64,000 nucleotides of DNA, taken from Druceiella hillmani. Lineage: Eukaryota > Arthropoda > Insecta > Lepidoptera > Hepialidae. This document shows positions 25,320-36,790 of this stretch, in pieces. The stretch spans positions 6,706,001 to 6,770,000 of the forward strand of contig JAYKKI010000087.1 of NCBI GenBank assembly GCA_039881145.1. Reading direction: 5' to 3'. Below the pieces are notes generated by a model, which was not told where the DNA came from, made no database searches, and saw only the letters and a program-made list of their open reading frames with translations. Made by a program: the position numbers and the translations under genes. Position 1 is the first letter of the stretch. Each line of letters begins with the position of its first letter.

Positions 25320-27074
25320 AATTTGGAAAAAACTGAGTAGTAAGTTTACTTCAATATGTTGTTACATTTTCTTGTTTAAAAATTTACACATAAATAAATA
25401 GAAAGCATTGTTTTTTTTAGTTTACTTGGTTTTTCTGACACTCCTTTGATCACGAAAATAACTATAAACATTTTCGGAAAATTTGTCAGTAAAGACGAGG
25501 CTTGTGAAAATTTTTGTTGCCAATTTAATGCCACTTTTTAGTTATACGAGTATTTCCTACCAAACATTTAAGTATCTTCCATTATAATACTGACTAAACT
25601 ACTTACCATTATGTTAAGTTTTCAATAAATAATTGAAAAATAGCAATGTTGAATATTAAATACAAATCAGATGAAAGTTATGAAAAATCTTCAATCGAGT
25701 AAATCTAAATCATCTGGCAGTAACGGTGTTATGTTGTTAACCCGTCAATGATATCATAATCCATGTTACAAGTGATATAATACAGGAAATTTTTGATTAA
25801 ATGAGTTATATTCTGGTTGGTAACTGATGCGACAAATGTAATCCCCAACCCAATCAAATTATCTCAGACAAAATTTTGCACTAATAATGAAAATTAAGAA
25901 GAAACAAATTTAATACTTTATTTCTGAACATTAATTGAGACCTAAAGCATTAATGTATTCCATACTTGATTATAGCAATCGCTTGCTTTTCGTATATTGC
26001 AATGGATATATCGATTATTTCTTAATTATTAGGAAATTGAATATTTTGAATTTCAATTGAATATTTTGAATTGAATAATTAGATATTTTCTTACAAACTT
26101 AGAAATTAGCATTATAACTAGACAAGTTTTGGAGATGAATATAATTAGTGAACTTATGGCAGCAAACATATGATTTAGGAATAATTACTTTCAAAGTTTA
26201 TTATATAGGGCAAGATAATTTATATTAGAGCCTAACCCATAAAGTGTTTAACTAGTTTATTAAAATTTAGTGAAAGAGTGAAATTTGTATAACCAAAGTT
26301 ATTAGTGATTGAAAGTTGATAGAAATTTATTTGAGAAATAAAAAAGTGTTAACATAAAAAGTGTTAACATTTTTGCTAACGATCCACTTTAAAACTAGTT
26401 TTATAGATATTCCAGATATTTCATGAAAGGAAAAACTTTTAGAAACAATTCAGTAAATTGAATATAGTTACTGGTGTATTTTTAAAATTGTACCAATAAC
26501 TTGTTACTGATATAAAGTTTCAAAGCGATAATTATTAAGACATTTAACACTGAACGCAAATTGCTTTGTAAATGGTAAATATAATTAATTGATGCTACTT
26601 TGCTCTAGTAAAGTTATGAAAATTTTACCAAGTTAGACATGCACAAATGATTAAGACATTACTAAAATAGGGGATATATTTAACTTGGTATTGAAAGTAT
26701 AAAAGTTTCCATAATAACATAAGTAGCATCTAACTTACATATTTACATTTCATCTCTTACAGTGTTGAACATACAGATAATAATTTTGGGTGCAAAATAC
26801 TGGTGCAAAATTTGTTTAATTTTATTTTAATTAATGCATGACTGACAGTTTTAATCACACCTTGTTTCTATTCAGGTCACGCATATTTATTTAAACATTC
26901 TTTTAAACCGTATATTTTATTAAACGCTACTGTACACCACATATTTTATTCAAAACACATATTTTAATATACGCTCCTGTATACGTAGATTGGGGCACAA
27001 CAGCAGTACTTACCTCCTCCCCTTCTGTCGGAATAGTTTGTGAAGAAGGTAGACATCTTCTAAAATATAACAAA
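25320..27074. other. A+T-rich DNA, nothing identified
   Basis: Only small local duplications: GAATATTTTGAATT words at about 26038-26075 and AAAAAGTGTTAACAT twice at about 26340-26372. Confidence 0.5.
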
Positions 27075-27475
27075 TGCTACATTACGACATTGAAGGTCAG
27101 GCCATTCAAGAGCAAAACGAGATTAATATAGCTATATTATGCAAAATTCTTTATGAATGAGACATTATTGGTATACCAGAAATAAAAGAGAAGAATTAAG
27201 TGTAGAAGATAGAGGTTTCTGCCTATTTTATTTCAATGGAATAAACTAAAGTGAGAAGGGAACATGTCCCCTAGTTAAAAAGCAACAGAAAATAGTAGTA
27301 CGTGATATCATCATAGAAGGATTGGTTTTATTTAAAGTAGAAAGATATAAAAATATATTTTAATTGGCACAAGCACAAGGGAATGCATCAACTAACAGGA
27401 GTAACGAAATAGAAATCCATTACTTCCCCACCGATGTTGAAACAGCTGTGATGCAATTAAACCATTAATTTAATA
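27075..27475 (+). pseudogene. Decayed LINE endonuclease domain
   Basis: Plus-strand frames contain, in correct order, pieces of the endonuclease/exonuclease/phosphatase domain at the start of non-LTR retrotransposon ORF2. EINIAILCKILYE is followed by a stop and then DIIGIPEIK (about 27120-27190), where the Glu matches the family's metal-binding Glu. Next comes FCLFYFNGIN with SEKGTCPLVKK (about 27215-27280), like the F-Y-S-G-G...G-V-G-F-L-V block. Then VVRDIIIEGLVLFKVERYKN (about 27296-27355), and, after a frame interruption, EIEIHYFPTDVETAVMQL (about 27405-27460), like the I-I-Q-V-Y-A-P-T block. Stops separate the blocks, so the copy is dead. The rest of ORF2 was not recognised downstream. 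Clade not determined. Confidence 0.6.
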
Positions 27476-30400
27476 TCCAAACGATTATGGGCAAGTTAGA
27501 GAAACTTTCAATATAATGTTCAATTAACATTCTCAAAGGCACAATATAAAAAGGTTTTGCACCATTATTGATTACAAATGGAAAACACTTAGAAAGTAGC
27601 TACACAATTCCACCGACATTTATATAGTCAGTGAGATACTCCGAATTTAAGAAATATTAACTGGATGGACAATGACCCTTTATTACCTCTTCTAGGGAAA
27701 TAACAACCTTGGGGAAACTGTATTTGAGTTATGCTTGTCAGACGAAGAAATAAACTCAAACAATTCTAAGCAGAATAAAGGTGTGTTAATGTGAACATAA
27801 AATTGAACGACACTTTGAAACAGGCCACTGGTAAATAAATAACAAAAATAAAGGATGTAATAAAACAAGTATTAAGTTTAAAGTAATGTGTCGCCCATAT
27901 TTTAAGAAATATGAATGAAAGTTGATCTCAGACAGCAACAAGCTGATTCACTTTAGATGAGAAATGTAGAACAGGAAAAAAATTGAAAAGGCAGTGACTA
28001 CATAATACAGAGTGTAGAGAGACTGTAATCTAGGAAACCGGAGGACAAACGAGAATCAAATTTTTTTTTACTTTAAAAAAGTTAACAATAGGGAACTTGA
28101 AACGATGAGTGTGGCGAAATATAATAAATGGCGAAACCGGTTTTCAATTTATTAACTAAATTTCTGTGTTGTTATAGTCGATTTATTCTTTTTTTGGAAA
28201 GCTTGACTTATTAATAATTTTGCTCTTTAAACATTTAATATAACGTTTAGGTTGGTTTCTGTCTCTTGTTTAGATGTTTTTTTTTGGAAATTTTAAATAA
28301 TTTAATTGAACATTTTAGGATTGCCAATATTTTGTAAAAAGAATGCAAATAAATTGTTAAATGTTTTATAAATAATATTAACATAATAAAAACAATTTAA
28401 GTCTTAAAATTAAAACAAGTTTTTTTACATCTGTGTTAAATATTAGGAGGAAACTATTTGAAAATTAGTATGGCACGAAAACGACAACGAAACATAAAAC
28501 ATTGTATATGATAATCGCAACTACTTTTTGAAGACATTTTTTCTGAGCTACCTCTCACGATTTCGGGGTTGGTAAAAAAATATTTTTCATCCTCACGTTT
28601 TATATAAGGAAGGCCAAGGAAAGTTATGTCGCGAAGTAATTATTCTACATATTTCTATAAAATTTAATGACGGTCGAACTTTAAACACTTATGATGCTGT
28701 TTTACGTGGACGAAGAGACATTATAGAATGTGATATTGATGTAATTATGATATTTGATTTGTACTGGATACTTACTTTTCGTAGTAATACAAATAAAATG
28801 CATTATTTATGATACATCAAATTGAAAAAAGAAATTAGATTTTTGAAATCAGTTTTTATATTTTTTACTTCCTTTAATTAAAAAAAGAGAAGTATCGCGA
28901 TAGCAGTTTTGTGTATTTCTTTCTAATTGTGGTCACAGAATACTGAAATTGATTTGAACTAGGTATTTTCAACTCATAGTAGGACAAGTAGAAATCCATT
29001 ATTTCTAGTAAGAAGTTAAATTTCAAAATAAAAATATTTAGATACTTGTAGTCAGTCTTAAGTTTTTGTCCATAACTTACAAAGAACGGAAGTATGGCGA
29101 CAGTAATTTGATAACTCGTGTTTTTATAAATGGTTACACGTTTGTATGTAAGTTTTTAATTTATAAAATTTGATGCGATTTGCTGTTTGGTTTCGAACTG
29201 CTTGCGTCATATTTCTTAGCGACACGTTTATACATAACGAAATATTACCGGATTTAGAAAACCATGCCGTTATTGAGATATTGTCTGTTAAAATATGGAA
29301 GAACTATTTCCTATAAAAGTTTAAGAAAAAGTAATTAAATTTGAAATGGATAAAATTTAGTCTCTTTATTTATTGATGTAAGTAGTACTTATTGTTTATA
29401 GTTTAAATCGGTAAATAATTTTTACAGAACTTTGTAATGGACATGACAGATTCGTTATTAAAAAAGTTAGAGACCATGCGAATACAATAGGAAAATGGTT
29501 GTCACTTTATTATCCCAGTTACGGTTAATTGGTTGAACAATACCTATATTTGTGAAAATGTTGCTTAAATATTGTTGTCTATATTTGATTGTCGACAAAG
29601 TTCAGTTACTTACCTGTTTCTATGAATTAATACTAACTTAGAAAAACTAAGTTCTTATTAAATCGTTACTTGGGAAGATGTATCTAAGATATCTGAGATA
29701 TTACGTAATAATATAAAGAACACATGATTTGTGTTACCAATTTTAACCTATAATTTCTTCTCTATATTGTTTCATTTATTGGAAACTCCTATTCTGATAT
29801 ACGTCTTGTCCCTTTGCATTATCAATACAAAATCTATTTCAAAATAACAGTGTAATTGGTATACATTTTTAAAGTGGAAAACTATAAAATGTAAAAAAAA
29901 ACATATTCATTTAAATCATTTTTGTGTTGGAAATTGCAATCTTAAAAACAGATTTGGTCAATACTACAGCAGAGTCACTTTTATAATCGCAATAAAGAAA
30001 CATACCGAGCAAGCAGTAAAGATTACACCAATATTTTAATTTCTAATCCGGTTTCTTAGTAAATTTAATTTTATCGAGGTCATCTCTTAAAAGTATTTAG
30101 TACAGTAATAAATTTCTAGAATTTTACTAAGGCGCAATACAAATTATGTCAGAGAAACAAAACTTAGGAGTTGAGTTAAATATCTTAAGTTAAGAGATGC
30201 TGAGAAATATAGTACCTTTTCTTTGTATCCATTTATCTTTATCGCACAATTTACCCTCGTTTACTTCGCAAAACTTACTGTTATAAATTTACTCATATTC
30301 TCTGAAAATGACCTTCGATAGAAGTATCTAATTCTGAGTATTCCATGTCATTGACAAAAGGAACATATTATTCTTGTGATTTAAATAAAATCCAATTATA

Positions 30401-32379
30401 ACATACAGTGTCATATACTTCTTGTTATACAGGTCCATGTACTGTGGGACAGAATAAGACACGAAAAAAGTTTACTAATTATATCCCCTCCTTTGCACTT
30501 ATGATTCCAGTTCAGTTAGAAGTCAGCTTGCTATACAACTTAGCAAAATATTAATATAGCAGCATAACATTTCGTTAAAATGGAATAACAAACCAGCTTT
30601 CATGGTCACTAAATACAAAATAAGACGATTATATTTAATAATTTTTTTCATTATTCTGTTTTTAGTATGAGCGATACGAGTAACAACACACAGAAAGAAA
30701 AAAAGATTAAATTGGTAACTGTTAATTTTTGAAATATTTAATGGAGTTTCTCTTTATGAAAGATTTAAAAAATATTTCGATTCCGATAATTTTTAAAGTA
30801 AAAAATTATTTTGTTAATGGAAAAAAAATTATTTTCAGTAGTTATTAAATTAAAATTAAGATTATTTTAATTTAACGTTTTTGAGAAGAATCCGCAAAAA
30901 ATTCTTATTAATTAACCAATACTCCGAATATTTGAAAGCCACGAGTAAAAGATATCATTTCATATTAACCAAACCATTTGAGTAAAATTATACGTGCAGG
31001 CCACAAATGTCATAAATAAAAAAGATTTTTTAATGTCATTAATTTCATACTAACTTAAACGATTTGTAATTTTTAGGTTCTCATCTTGAGTCAATTACCA
31101 TTGTCTTAAAAGTATTAAAATTACGTTGTAACGTTTATAGTTTTATTGTAAAGTTTCATATGGACACTAAAACTATTACAAATTAAATAAACAAATTTCT
31201 ATAAATTTGCATTAAAGCGTCCAATCCATAGAATACGCAATTGTATAATTGTAAATTGAACTCATGTGCGTAGATGCTGCCAATTTCACTTCACAGATAA
31301 TTTACACATCAAATTTATTTAAATTTAAATATCCTCTTTGTCTTATTCTCATTTAAGATTTTAATTTACATCTTGCACGTAACTTTCAGTGAAAAAAGTG
31401 TTTTTTTATTCTTTTGTATTGCATGTTTTATTAAATATTTTTATAGAATATTCATACATTTATCAAATAGCGGAGCATGACTGCAGTAAGATATAAAATA
31501 CACGAGTGGAAAAAATATTATGTACCACTACCGAATTGTACCAGAACCACATATGCACACAACCTTTTTTATAGGCTCCCTTTCATTAATATGCTGAATA
31601 TTCAGTTATTGATTAAAATATTTGAGGGTAAAAGCGTGGAGAGCTTTATTTTGGTGTCTAACTGAAATCTAAAGCATTAAACATATTCATTCAGGATTAT
31701 TTTGAGAAGTAAAATTATTTACTTTCAGGAAAATCGCCCCATGCTCATACACTGAAATATTGTACTCAATAATAAACATAGCTTACAATAAAATCCTTAC
31801 TAAGTAGATAAAGGAAACAGGTTCGATAATGATTTTTTTTGCTTTTTAGTACAGTATTTTGTATTTTTAAGTTATTTATTATTGAATTATTAAGTTATTT
31901 TAACTTTTTTAGTTTTTTATTTTTGTTTTGAGACTGTATATTTTTTAAATATAAAAAAATATAATATTATCACGTGTTCTCTACACGTGTGCAACATTTT
32001 AAATAATTCGGATGACTAGAAGTGAGTGAAAAGTAAAGGTATTACTATTACTTTTCTTTAGTTTTTTTGTTCTAAATCTAATTTTTTTTTAATTCATGAC
32101 ATTTTTATATTGTCTTCGGTTCTTGATACGTGTGCAATATTTAAAATCATTGTGGATATTTAAAGGAGGGTGAAAATTTAATTAAAATATTCCATTATTT
32201 TTTAGTTTAGTTTTGTTTTATGACAAAAAATATGAAATTATTTTCACGATAACAATTGATGACATACTTAAAATATTTGAAAATATCGATTACGCAAAAA
32301 TCAAGTAACTTTTAATTCAAAGGAAGAAAACCGGGTCCGCGGGTACTTTACTTACATAATTACTTAATTTTTAATCAGA
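27476..32379. other. A+T-rich DNA, nothing firmly identified
   Basis: 27476-28060 is purine-rich and may be the eroded continuation of the LINE, but I could not align it. From 28060 to 32379 there are only poly-A/T-rich stretches and short chance ORFs (for example 31477-31665). Confidence 0.5.
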
Positions 32380-32431
32380 ACTAAATGTAATTACATGATG
32401 TAGTATTATTTCTGCTTTATTTAAATTCTTA

Positions 32432-32484
32432 ACTACGACCTAGATTTCGTTGTAAGACAGCATCTTCATGTGGGCGGTTTGTAA
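32432..32484 (-). ncRNA. Hammerhead ribozyme, decayed copy
   Basis: Minus-strand layout: CTTTAC, seven loop bases, CCAC, core, helix II (GCTGT/ACAAC), GAAA, short helix III, TAGGTC, then GTAG. The core reads ATGAAGA instead of CTGAAGA (C3 changed to A) and helix I has a mismatch (GTAG opposite CCAC), so self-cleavage is unlikely. It sits downstream of the GIY-YIG reading frame as expected for a Penelope terminal repeat. Confidence 0.8.
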
Positions 32485-32848
32485 AGATTGACTATTAGAA
32501 ACTTCCAACCGCATTTAAATATTATACAAAACAATAGCGGAAGTGGGGTTGGCGCGGGTTTTCTCACTGTTCACGTACTCACTTGAGTTTATGATGGAGG
32601 AGCGATGTAGTTTTTATTATATTTTTGAAAGTTATACAATTTACAAATATTTTAGTGAGGGTAATAAATTAAATGGATATTATTCTTAGTAACATATTTA
32701 TACAATAGCAAGGACATCTGTTGGTTGGAATAAGGTTTTGCGAGTAACTATACATATCTTCCATTTTTTGTTTTCTTTTATGATATATGACCGGGCTGAA
32801 ACAATTTGAAGTGTATTGCGGTATGAAAGTTGTCCAATTATATTATGT

Positions 32849-33214
32849 CTAGAAGATATTAAGTGTGGGTGATGGTATTGGATGGAGTTGTTCTTTTAAT
32901 TTATTAAAGTTGGTGTCTCTTTTATATCTGTTTATATTTAATGTTTCTAGGATGTTGTGTTTACTGCCTTGTAATATATAGAGAGCATTGTTGATATGAG
33001 GGTGATTGTCCTTTTTAATGAGGTATTTTGCCAAGTGTCATGTGTCTTGTTTATTATTTTGCCAGTTAGCAATATGTTCTTTGTATCTGCTAGTAAAATT
33101 TATTCCTGTTTGACCTATATATACGCTACTACAGTCGCCGCATTTAAGTTCATAGATTCCAATCTTTTTATATTTGTCTATTTTTTCTTTGTAATTAATA
33201 AGAGTTGTACTCAT
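32849..33214 (-). pseudogene. Penelope-like GIY-YIG endonuclease, one frameshift
   Basis: The best-preserved coding segment in the window. From an ATG at 33212-33214 a 58-residue frame runs MSTTLINYKEKIDKYKK, then GIYELKCGDC, SSVYIGQTG, INFTSRYKEHIANWQNN, and stops at 33038. One frame over, LAKYLIKKDNHPHINNALYI continues to a stop at 32849. GIY (33152-33160) and YIG are the signature pair, the CGDC pair fits the Cys-linked insertion seen in Penelope endonucleases, and SRYKEH supplies the conserved Arg. In the family this single-strand-nicking domain primes target-site reverse transcription. With only one frameshift, this copy is younger than the mariner and LINE relics around it. Confidence 0.92.
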
Positions 33215-33239
33215 GTTATTTAAAGTATCATAAGTAACA

Positions 33240-33900
33240 TTTAGTATTATTTATATTTTTATTGTTAATATGGAGTTTTCCTAGTATAATTGATACATCA
33301 CGTATGCATGGAATGGATTTATAGTCAATTTTATTGTTATTTGGTACCACCAAGTATATTTCTTGGATTAGCATTTTTCGTGATTTCTGACCATTGATGG
33401 GTCAGTTTTGTGAAAATTGATGGGTCATAACTATTATTTACTGTGATTTGTTTTATTGTTTTTATTTCTTCAGTAAATTTGATTTGTCTAGTGGAATAGT
33501 TAAAGCTCCGTGAAGCATCGAATGGAAGGCTGCTAATTTATGGACCAAAGGAGTTGTGAGCGATTATTAATTATGGAGTCGGCAAATGTATCTCTCCTAA
33601 ATATAATAAATTTATGTTCGTTGTTTTTGCGTTCTAATGTGATATCTAAAAAGTTTAGTTTATTGTGGAATTCTACTTCTAAAGTGAATTTTATATTGTT
33701 GTGTAGGCAGTTGGCAAAGTTAAAAAATTTAAAAAGAAACTACTCTTATTGTCGATGTGTACCTTTCTAACAAATGAGGATATCTATAATAGTATACTAC
33801 ATTAGTCGTTAATTTATTATTTAAAAGGCTGATTTCTAGATTATTCATGAATAACACGGTTATGAGGAAAATGAGGGGGAGCCAATTGCGAGGCTTGTTG
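33240..33900 (-). pseudogene. Penelope-like reverse transcriptase remnant
   Basis: Reading right to left on the minus strand: SLAIGSPL...FMNNLE (about 33835-33895) corresponds to the GLAMGSPL RT motif. YYYR then DILIC (about 33770-33795) corresponds to Y-x-Y-R-Y-V-D-D-I-L; one Asp of the catalytic D-D pair is missing by a small deletion, and a stop follows. GTHRQ is followed by two stops. Next come NNIKFTLEVEFHNKLNFLDI and TLERKNNEHKFIIFRRDTF (about 33580-33710), then KLAAFHSMLHGAL (about 33515-33550), IPLDKSN and finally KSIPCIRDVSIILGKL (about 33280-33330). At least four frame changes are needed. The loss in the D-D motif makes it catalytically dead. The amino-terminal RT fingers are absent because the element is truncated at the microsatellite. 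Confidence 0.88.
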
Positions 33901-33944
33901 AAAAAAAATTGATATCAAATAAACTTAAATGCAAGGACTGTAAT

Positions 33945-34062
<118 letters not shown>

Positions 34063-34089
34063 TCGTCAGATAGTGCTGTATATATATAT

Positions 34090-34461
34090 AATTACAGTAC
34101 TACCCCTTTGCAAAATACCTTATTGAAAATAACCATCACCCACATACGAACAATGCTCCCTATATATTGGAAATAAATACTACAGGAAATAAACTCAATA
34201 TCCTGGAAATAATAGAAATATGCAAAATAAAAGAAACGCCAACGTTAATAAATTAAATCAATACAATATCATCACCCATACTTAATATTTTCTAGACATA
34301 ACATGGTTAAACAACCTTGATACTGCTGTACACTTCAAATTGTATCTCTCGGTCACACATATAAGTAAACACATCATACAAGAAAAAAAATGGGAGACAT
34401 GTATAATTAATGGTATAACCTCCTCCCAACCATCAGATGCCCTTACTATTGTTAAAATATA
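34090..34461 (+). mobile_element. Penelope-like element (copy 2), inverted 3' fragment
   Basis: Plus-strand sequence parallels copy 1 read on the minus strand. [19 protein letters not shown] and ILE, then KLNILEIIEICKIKET, stop at 34253-34255. The untranslated part (TCTAGACATAA, CACTTCAAATTGT, GACATGTATAATTA, CCTTACTATTGT) aligns with 32849-32690. Similarity ends where the mariner begins (34462). The hammerhead part expected further on is not found beyond the mariner. The two copies differ at many positions and are separate old insertions or an old inverted duplication. Confidence 0.85.
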
Positions 34462-35300
34462 TTGGGTTGGCTAATATGTTCTTAACCCCAAGTTGCAGTC
34501 AACTATTTTTGTTAAAAAATTTGTACGTTAGAGTAAATTTAATTTAAATGTGCATTATTATTATCTACTACTTATCGTCATCTAGTTGGCAGTGATAATG
34601 TGCCTTTCTTGTAAAATTCCGGTGACATTGATTCAAAAACTGTACTAGGTCGTTTTGGAAACCTTCTTTAACGCCTTTTTTTTTAAGAAATTGATCACTT
34701 AGAGCCCCGAATAAATGGTAATCAGAGGGCGTAATGTCCGGCAAGTATGGTGGATGAGTGAGTAAAACTCAGCCGAGCTCCTCTAATGTATCACGAGTAT
34801 GTTTTGCAACATGTGGCCTAGCATTATCATTTAGGAAATAAACTCGATTCTGTTGACTACTCAATTTGTCAGCTAATCGGTCTAATAGTCCACAGTAAAT
34901 ATCTACATTAATTGTAGGTCCCTCTGAAAGTAACTCCCAATGAATAATGTCCTTGACATTACACCTGCATTCACCTGAGTATCTTGCAGCTGAGTATCAC
35001 CTTTTTAACATTTATTTCAGGTTTGGATACTGAAACGCCTGTTTCTCCGGCACCCAGCCATTGACGTTTGCGTGTATAGTTAAACGCATATAACTCACTT
35101 TTCATAGTCGGTTACTAACTGATAGAAAGTTACGTATCAATGTCAATAACTGTTGACAAGTATCAACTCTGCATTGAAGGTGATATGATGACAACTCGTG
35201 GGGTATTTACGCACCGTATATTGAAACTTTTTCCAATTCGTGCAAATGTGTTTCTATGTATACCCATGACTGCAGACTCAATTACGAAAAAATTTATTTT
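34462..35300 (-). pseudogene. DD34D mariner transposase remnant with one terminal repeat
   Basis: A TTGGGTTGGCTAATATGTTC terminal repeat starts at 34462 after a TA. The minus strand from about 35290 to 34539 carries a mariner transposase. Segments in order: CSH and IETHLHELEKVSIYGA, then a stop and IPHELS; RVDTCQQLLT; a DYEK block with the first catalytic Asp at 35107-35109; TRKRQWLGAGETGVSV; WELLSEGPTINVDIY; FLNDNARPHVAKHT with the second Asp at 34826-34828; THPPYLPDITPSDYHLF with the third Asp at 34721-34723, 34 residues from the second; and an LPTR...VVDNNNAHLN ending. At least three conserved Trp codons have become TGA (for example 34769-34771) and there are several frameshifts. The amino-terminal DNA-binding half and the other terminal repeat are missing, so it is 5'-truncated and immobile. 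Confidence 0.93.
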
Positions 35301-35970
35301 TATAATATCATTCATAGATTTGATAAATTATTGATTACAATTTTTCAAATAAGAATTTAAAGCACAAAAACTTAATTAAAGTTATTGCAGGGAGTTATAT
35401 TTTAATAACAAAAACCCACATTAAATTTTAATTGTAAGTGTAAGGCAGAAGTCCATATAGATAAATGAAAACTAGGTACATCTTTACTATAAAATATGAT
35501 AGCATATTTTAAAAAATGAATCTTCTCACGATACATTTTAACACAAAATACTTATATTTTAGTCATTAAATTAGTGTAGTGGAAAAGAGAAAAGTTCTAT
35601 ATCTCCTTGCGTTTGCGTTAAAAAAATGGTAGCTCTTAGAATTCAAAATATCGATTAATATAAAGTGGTCATGCCTTTTTGAAATAATTTTTATTTGTTT
35701 AAAAAACTTTTCTAATAGTACAGGAAAACAACTGCACAGATATCGATCTTGTGAGCAACATTATTAGCAACCGCTGTGAGACATGTGTACCAAAGTAGTA
35801 TTGTTATAATATGTTAATTATTATTGGAAGAGATTTAAAGCAAATAAAAAAAGGATATTACTTCGACTGTGAGAATATGAAAATAAATACATTAATATAT
35901 GTTATAAAAGAAAGTCTCCCAGAAAAATTGCGAACAAACAATCGAAACATATGTCTCGACGTTCTCTGCT
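35301..35970. other. No recognised feature
   Basis: Neither the missing mariner amino-terminal region, a second terminal repeat, nor the rest of Penelope copy 2 could be found here. Confidence 0.5.
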
Positions 35971-36126
35971 TAAACTGTTAGAGATACGCAAGAGATACGG
36001 AAACAGAATATGGCATGGTTATTTGCCTCAAATGTTTCTATTGGAAAACCTGTAACCGTATCTCTAGTTAGTCTAAATAATATTATAAAAACTAAAGTGT
36101 TGAATTGCCTCAACTAAAAAAAAGTC

Positions 36127-36128
<2 letters not shown>

Positions 36129-36167
<39 letters not shown>
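36129..36167. repeat. (AT)n microsatellite inside an inverted repeat
   Basis: About 40 bp alternating AT bracketed by AAAGTCGT and ACGACTTT, so the whole unit can fold on itself. Confidence 0.95.
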
Positions 36168-36168
<1 letters not shown>

Positions 36169-36242
36169 GACTTTTATATATAATTTTATATATAACGACT
36201 ATTACCATTATATATATAAACGACTTTTTTTCATATACAAAA

Positions 36243-36300
36243 CAAGTAGGATTAATAATATCTACGAGCCTTAGTTTGTGGATATTATTAATCCTACTTG
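36243..36300. repeat. Perfect 20-bp-stem hairpin, 18-nt loop
   Basis: CAAGTAGGATTAATAATATC (36243-36262) and its exact reverse complement (36281-36300) flank an 18-nt loop TACGAGCCTTAGTTTGTG. No mismatch in 20 bp, unlike every decayed element nearby. Confidence 0.9.
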
Positions 36301-36339
36301 CTTTGATAGTGTATATTCTTTGACTGTTATAAAACGACT

Positions 36340-36620
36340 GATATATTCACGCACTAACGCTTGGTTAACTTGATACATTACCCTATTTTTCGCCGTATTA
36401 TTTTCAATTTCCGTAACGTTGTGCCGATCTGCGATGAGCGATCTGATTTATATCAGACCCTGCGTATTCGTAATTTCGTATCTTACATTAGCACACTTTA
36501 CGCTTCGTAGCTTAAAGGATAAAAAAAGTGAAATCCTCATAACTTCGTGCACGCATCCGTCTTTCGGTGACGAGGGTTCTTTTCAGAAATAGTTCGATGT
36601 CACAAATTCAAATTTGGTGT
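36340..36620. other. Less A+T-rich block, unassigned
   Basis: Contains CGATCTGCGATGAGCGATCTG and GCACGCATCCGTCTTTCGG. No frame is open for more than a short run. It may be part of a repeat together with the neighbouring hairpins. Confidence 0.3.
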
Positions 36621-36790
36621 AATTATATAGTATATCAAAAATTTATCTCAATAGGAAAAACCTAAAACCTTTTTCATGTGTTGTGCCAATTTAAGTATCC
36701 ATTGATTATTTCATGTGTCGTTTAAAAGGGCCAATTAAAGGTGTATCCGAAATATTTTTTTAAAGTTTTGCGTAAGCCAGTTTTAGAGAT

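Larger units (their letters stand above)
32380..33900 (-). mobile_element. Penelope-like element (copy 1), 5'-truncated, with hammerhead terminal repeat
   Basis: Minus-strand order is RT core (33900-33240), GIY-YIG endonuclease (33214-32849), 3' region, then hammerhead-bearing terminal repeat (32475-32380). This order is diagnostic of endonuclease-positive Penelope-like elements. The 5' end stops at an (AC)n(AT)n tract at 33945. The end is placed at about 32380 because similarity to the other copies (CTAAATG...ACATGATGTAGTATTATTTC on the plus strand) stops there. A second, inverted copy lies across the microsatellite. All coding parts are broken. Confidence 0.9.
35976..36340. repeat. Cluster of nested inverted repeats
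   Basis: AGAGATACGG (35991-36000) pairs with CCGTATCTCT (36056-36065). AAAAGTCGT / ACGACTTTT flank the (AT)n at 36129-36167. CGACT words recur at about 36198, 36220 and 36335. The perfect hairpin at 36243-36300 lies within. Could be a foldback element or several replication-slippage products. Confidence 0.65.

Noticed and set aside
33540..33770. 76-codon plus-strand ORF, and the one at 32996-33223
   Set aside because: Both are antisense shadows of the Penelope RT and GIY-YIG coding strand.
35140..35334. 64-codon plus-strand ORF as a gene
   Set aside because: It is antisense to the mariner transposase remnant.
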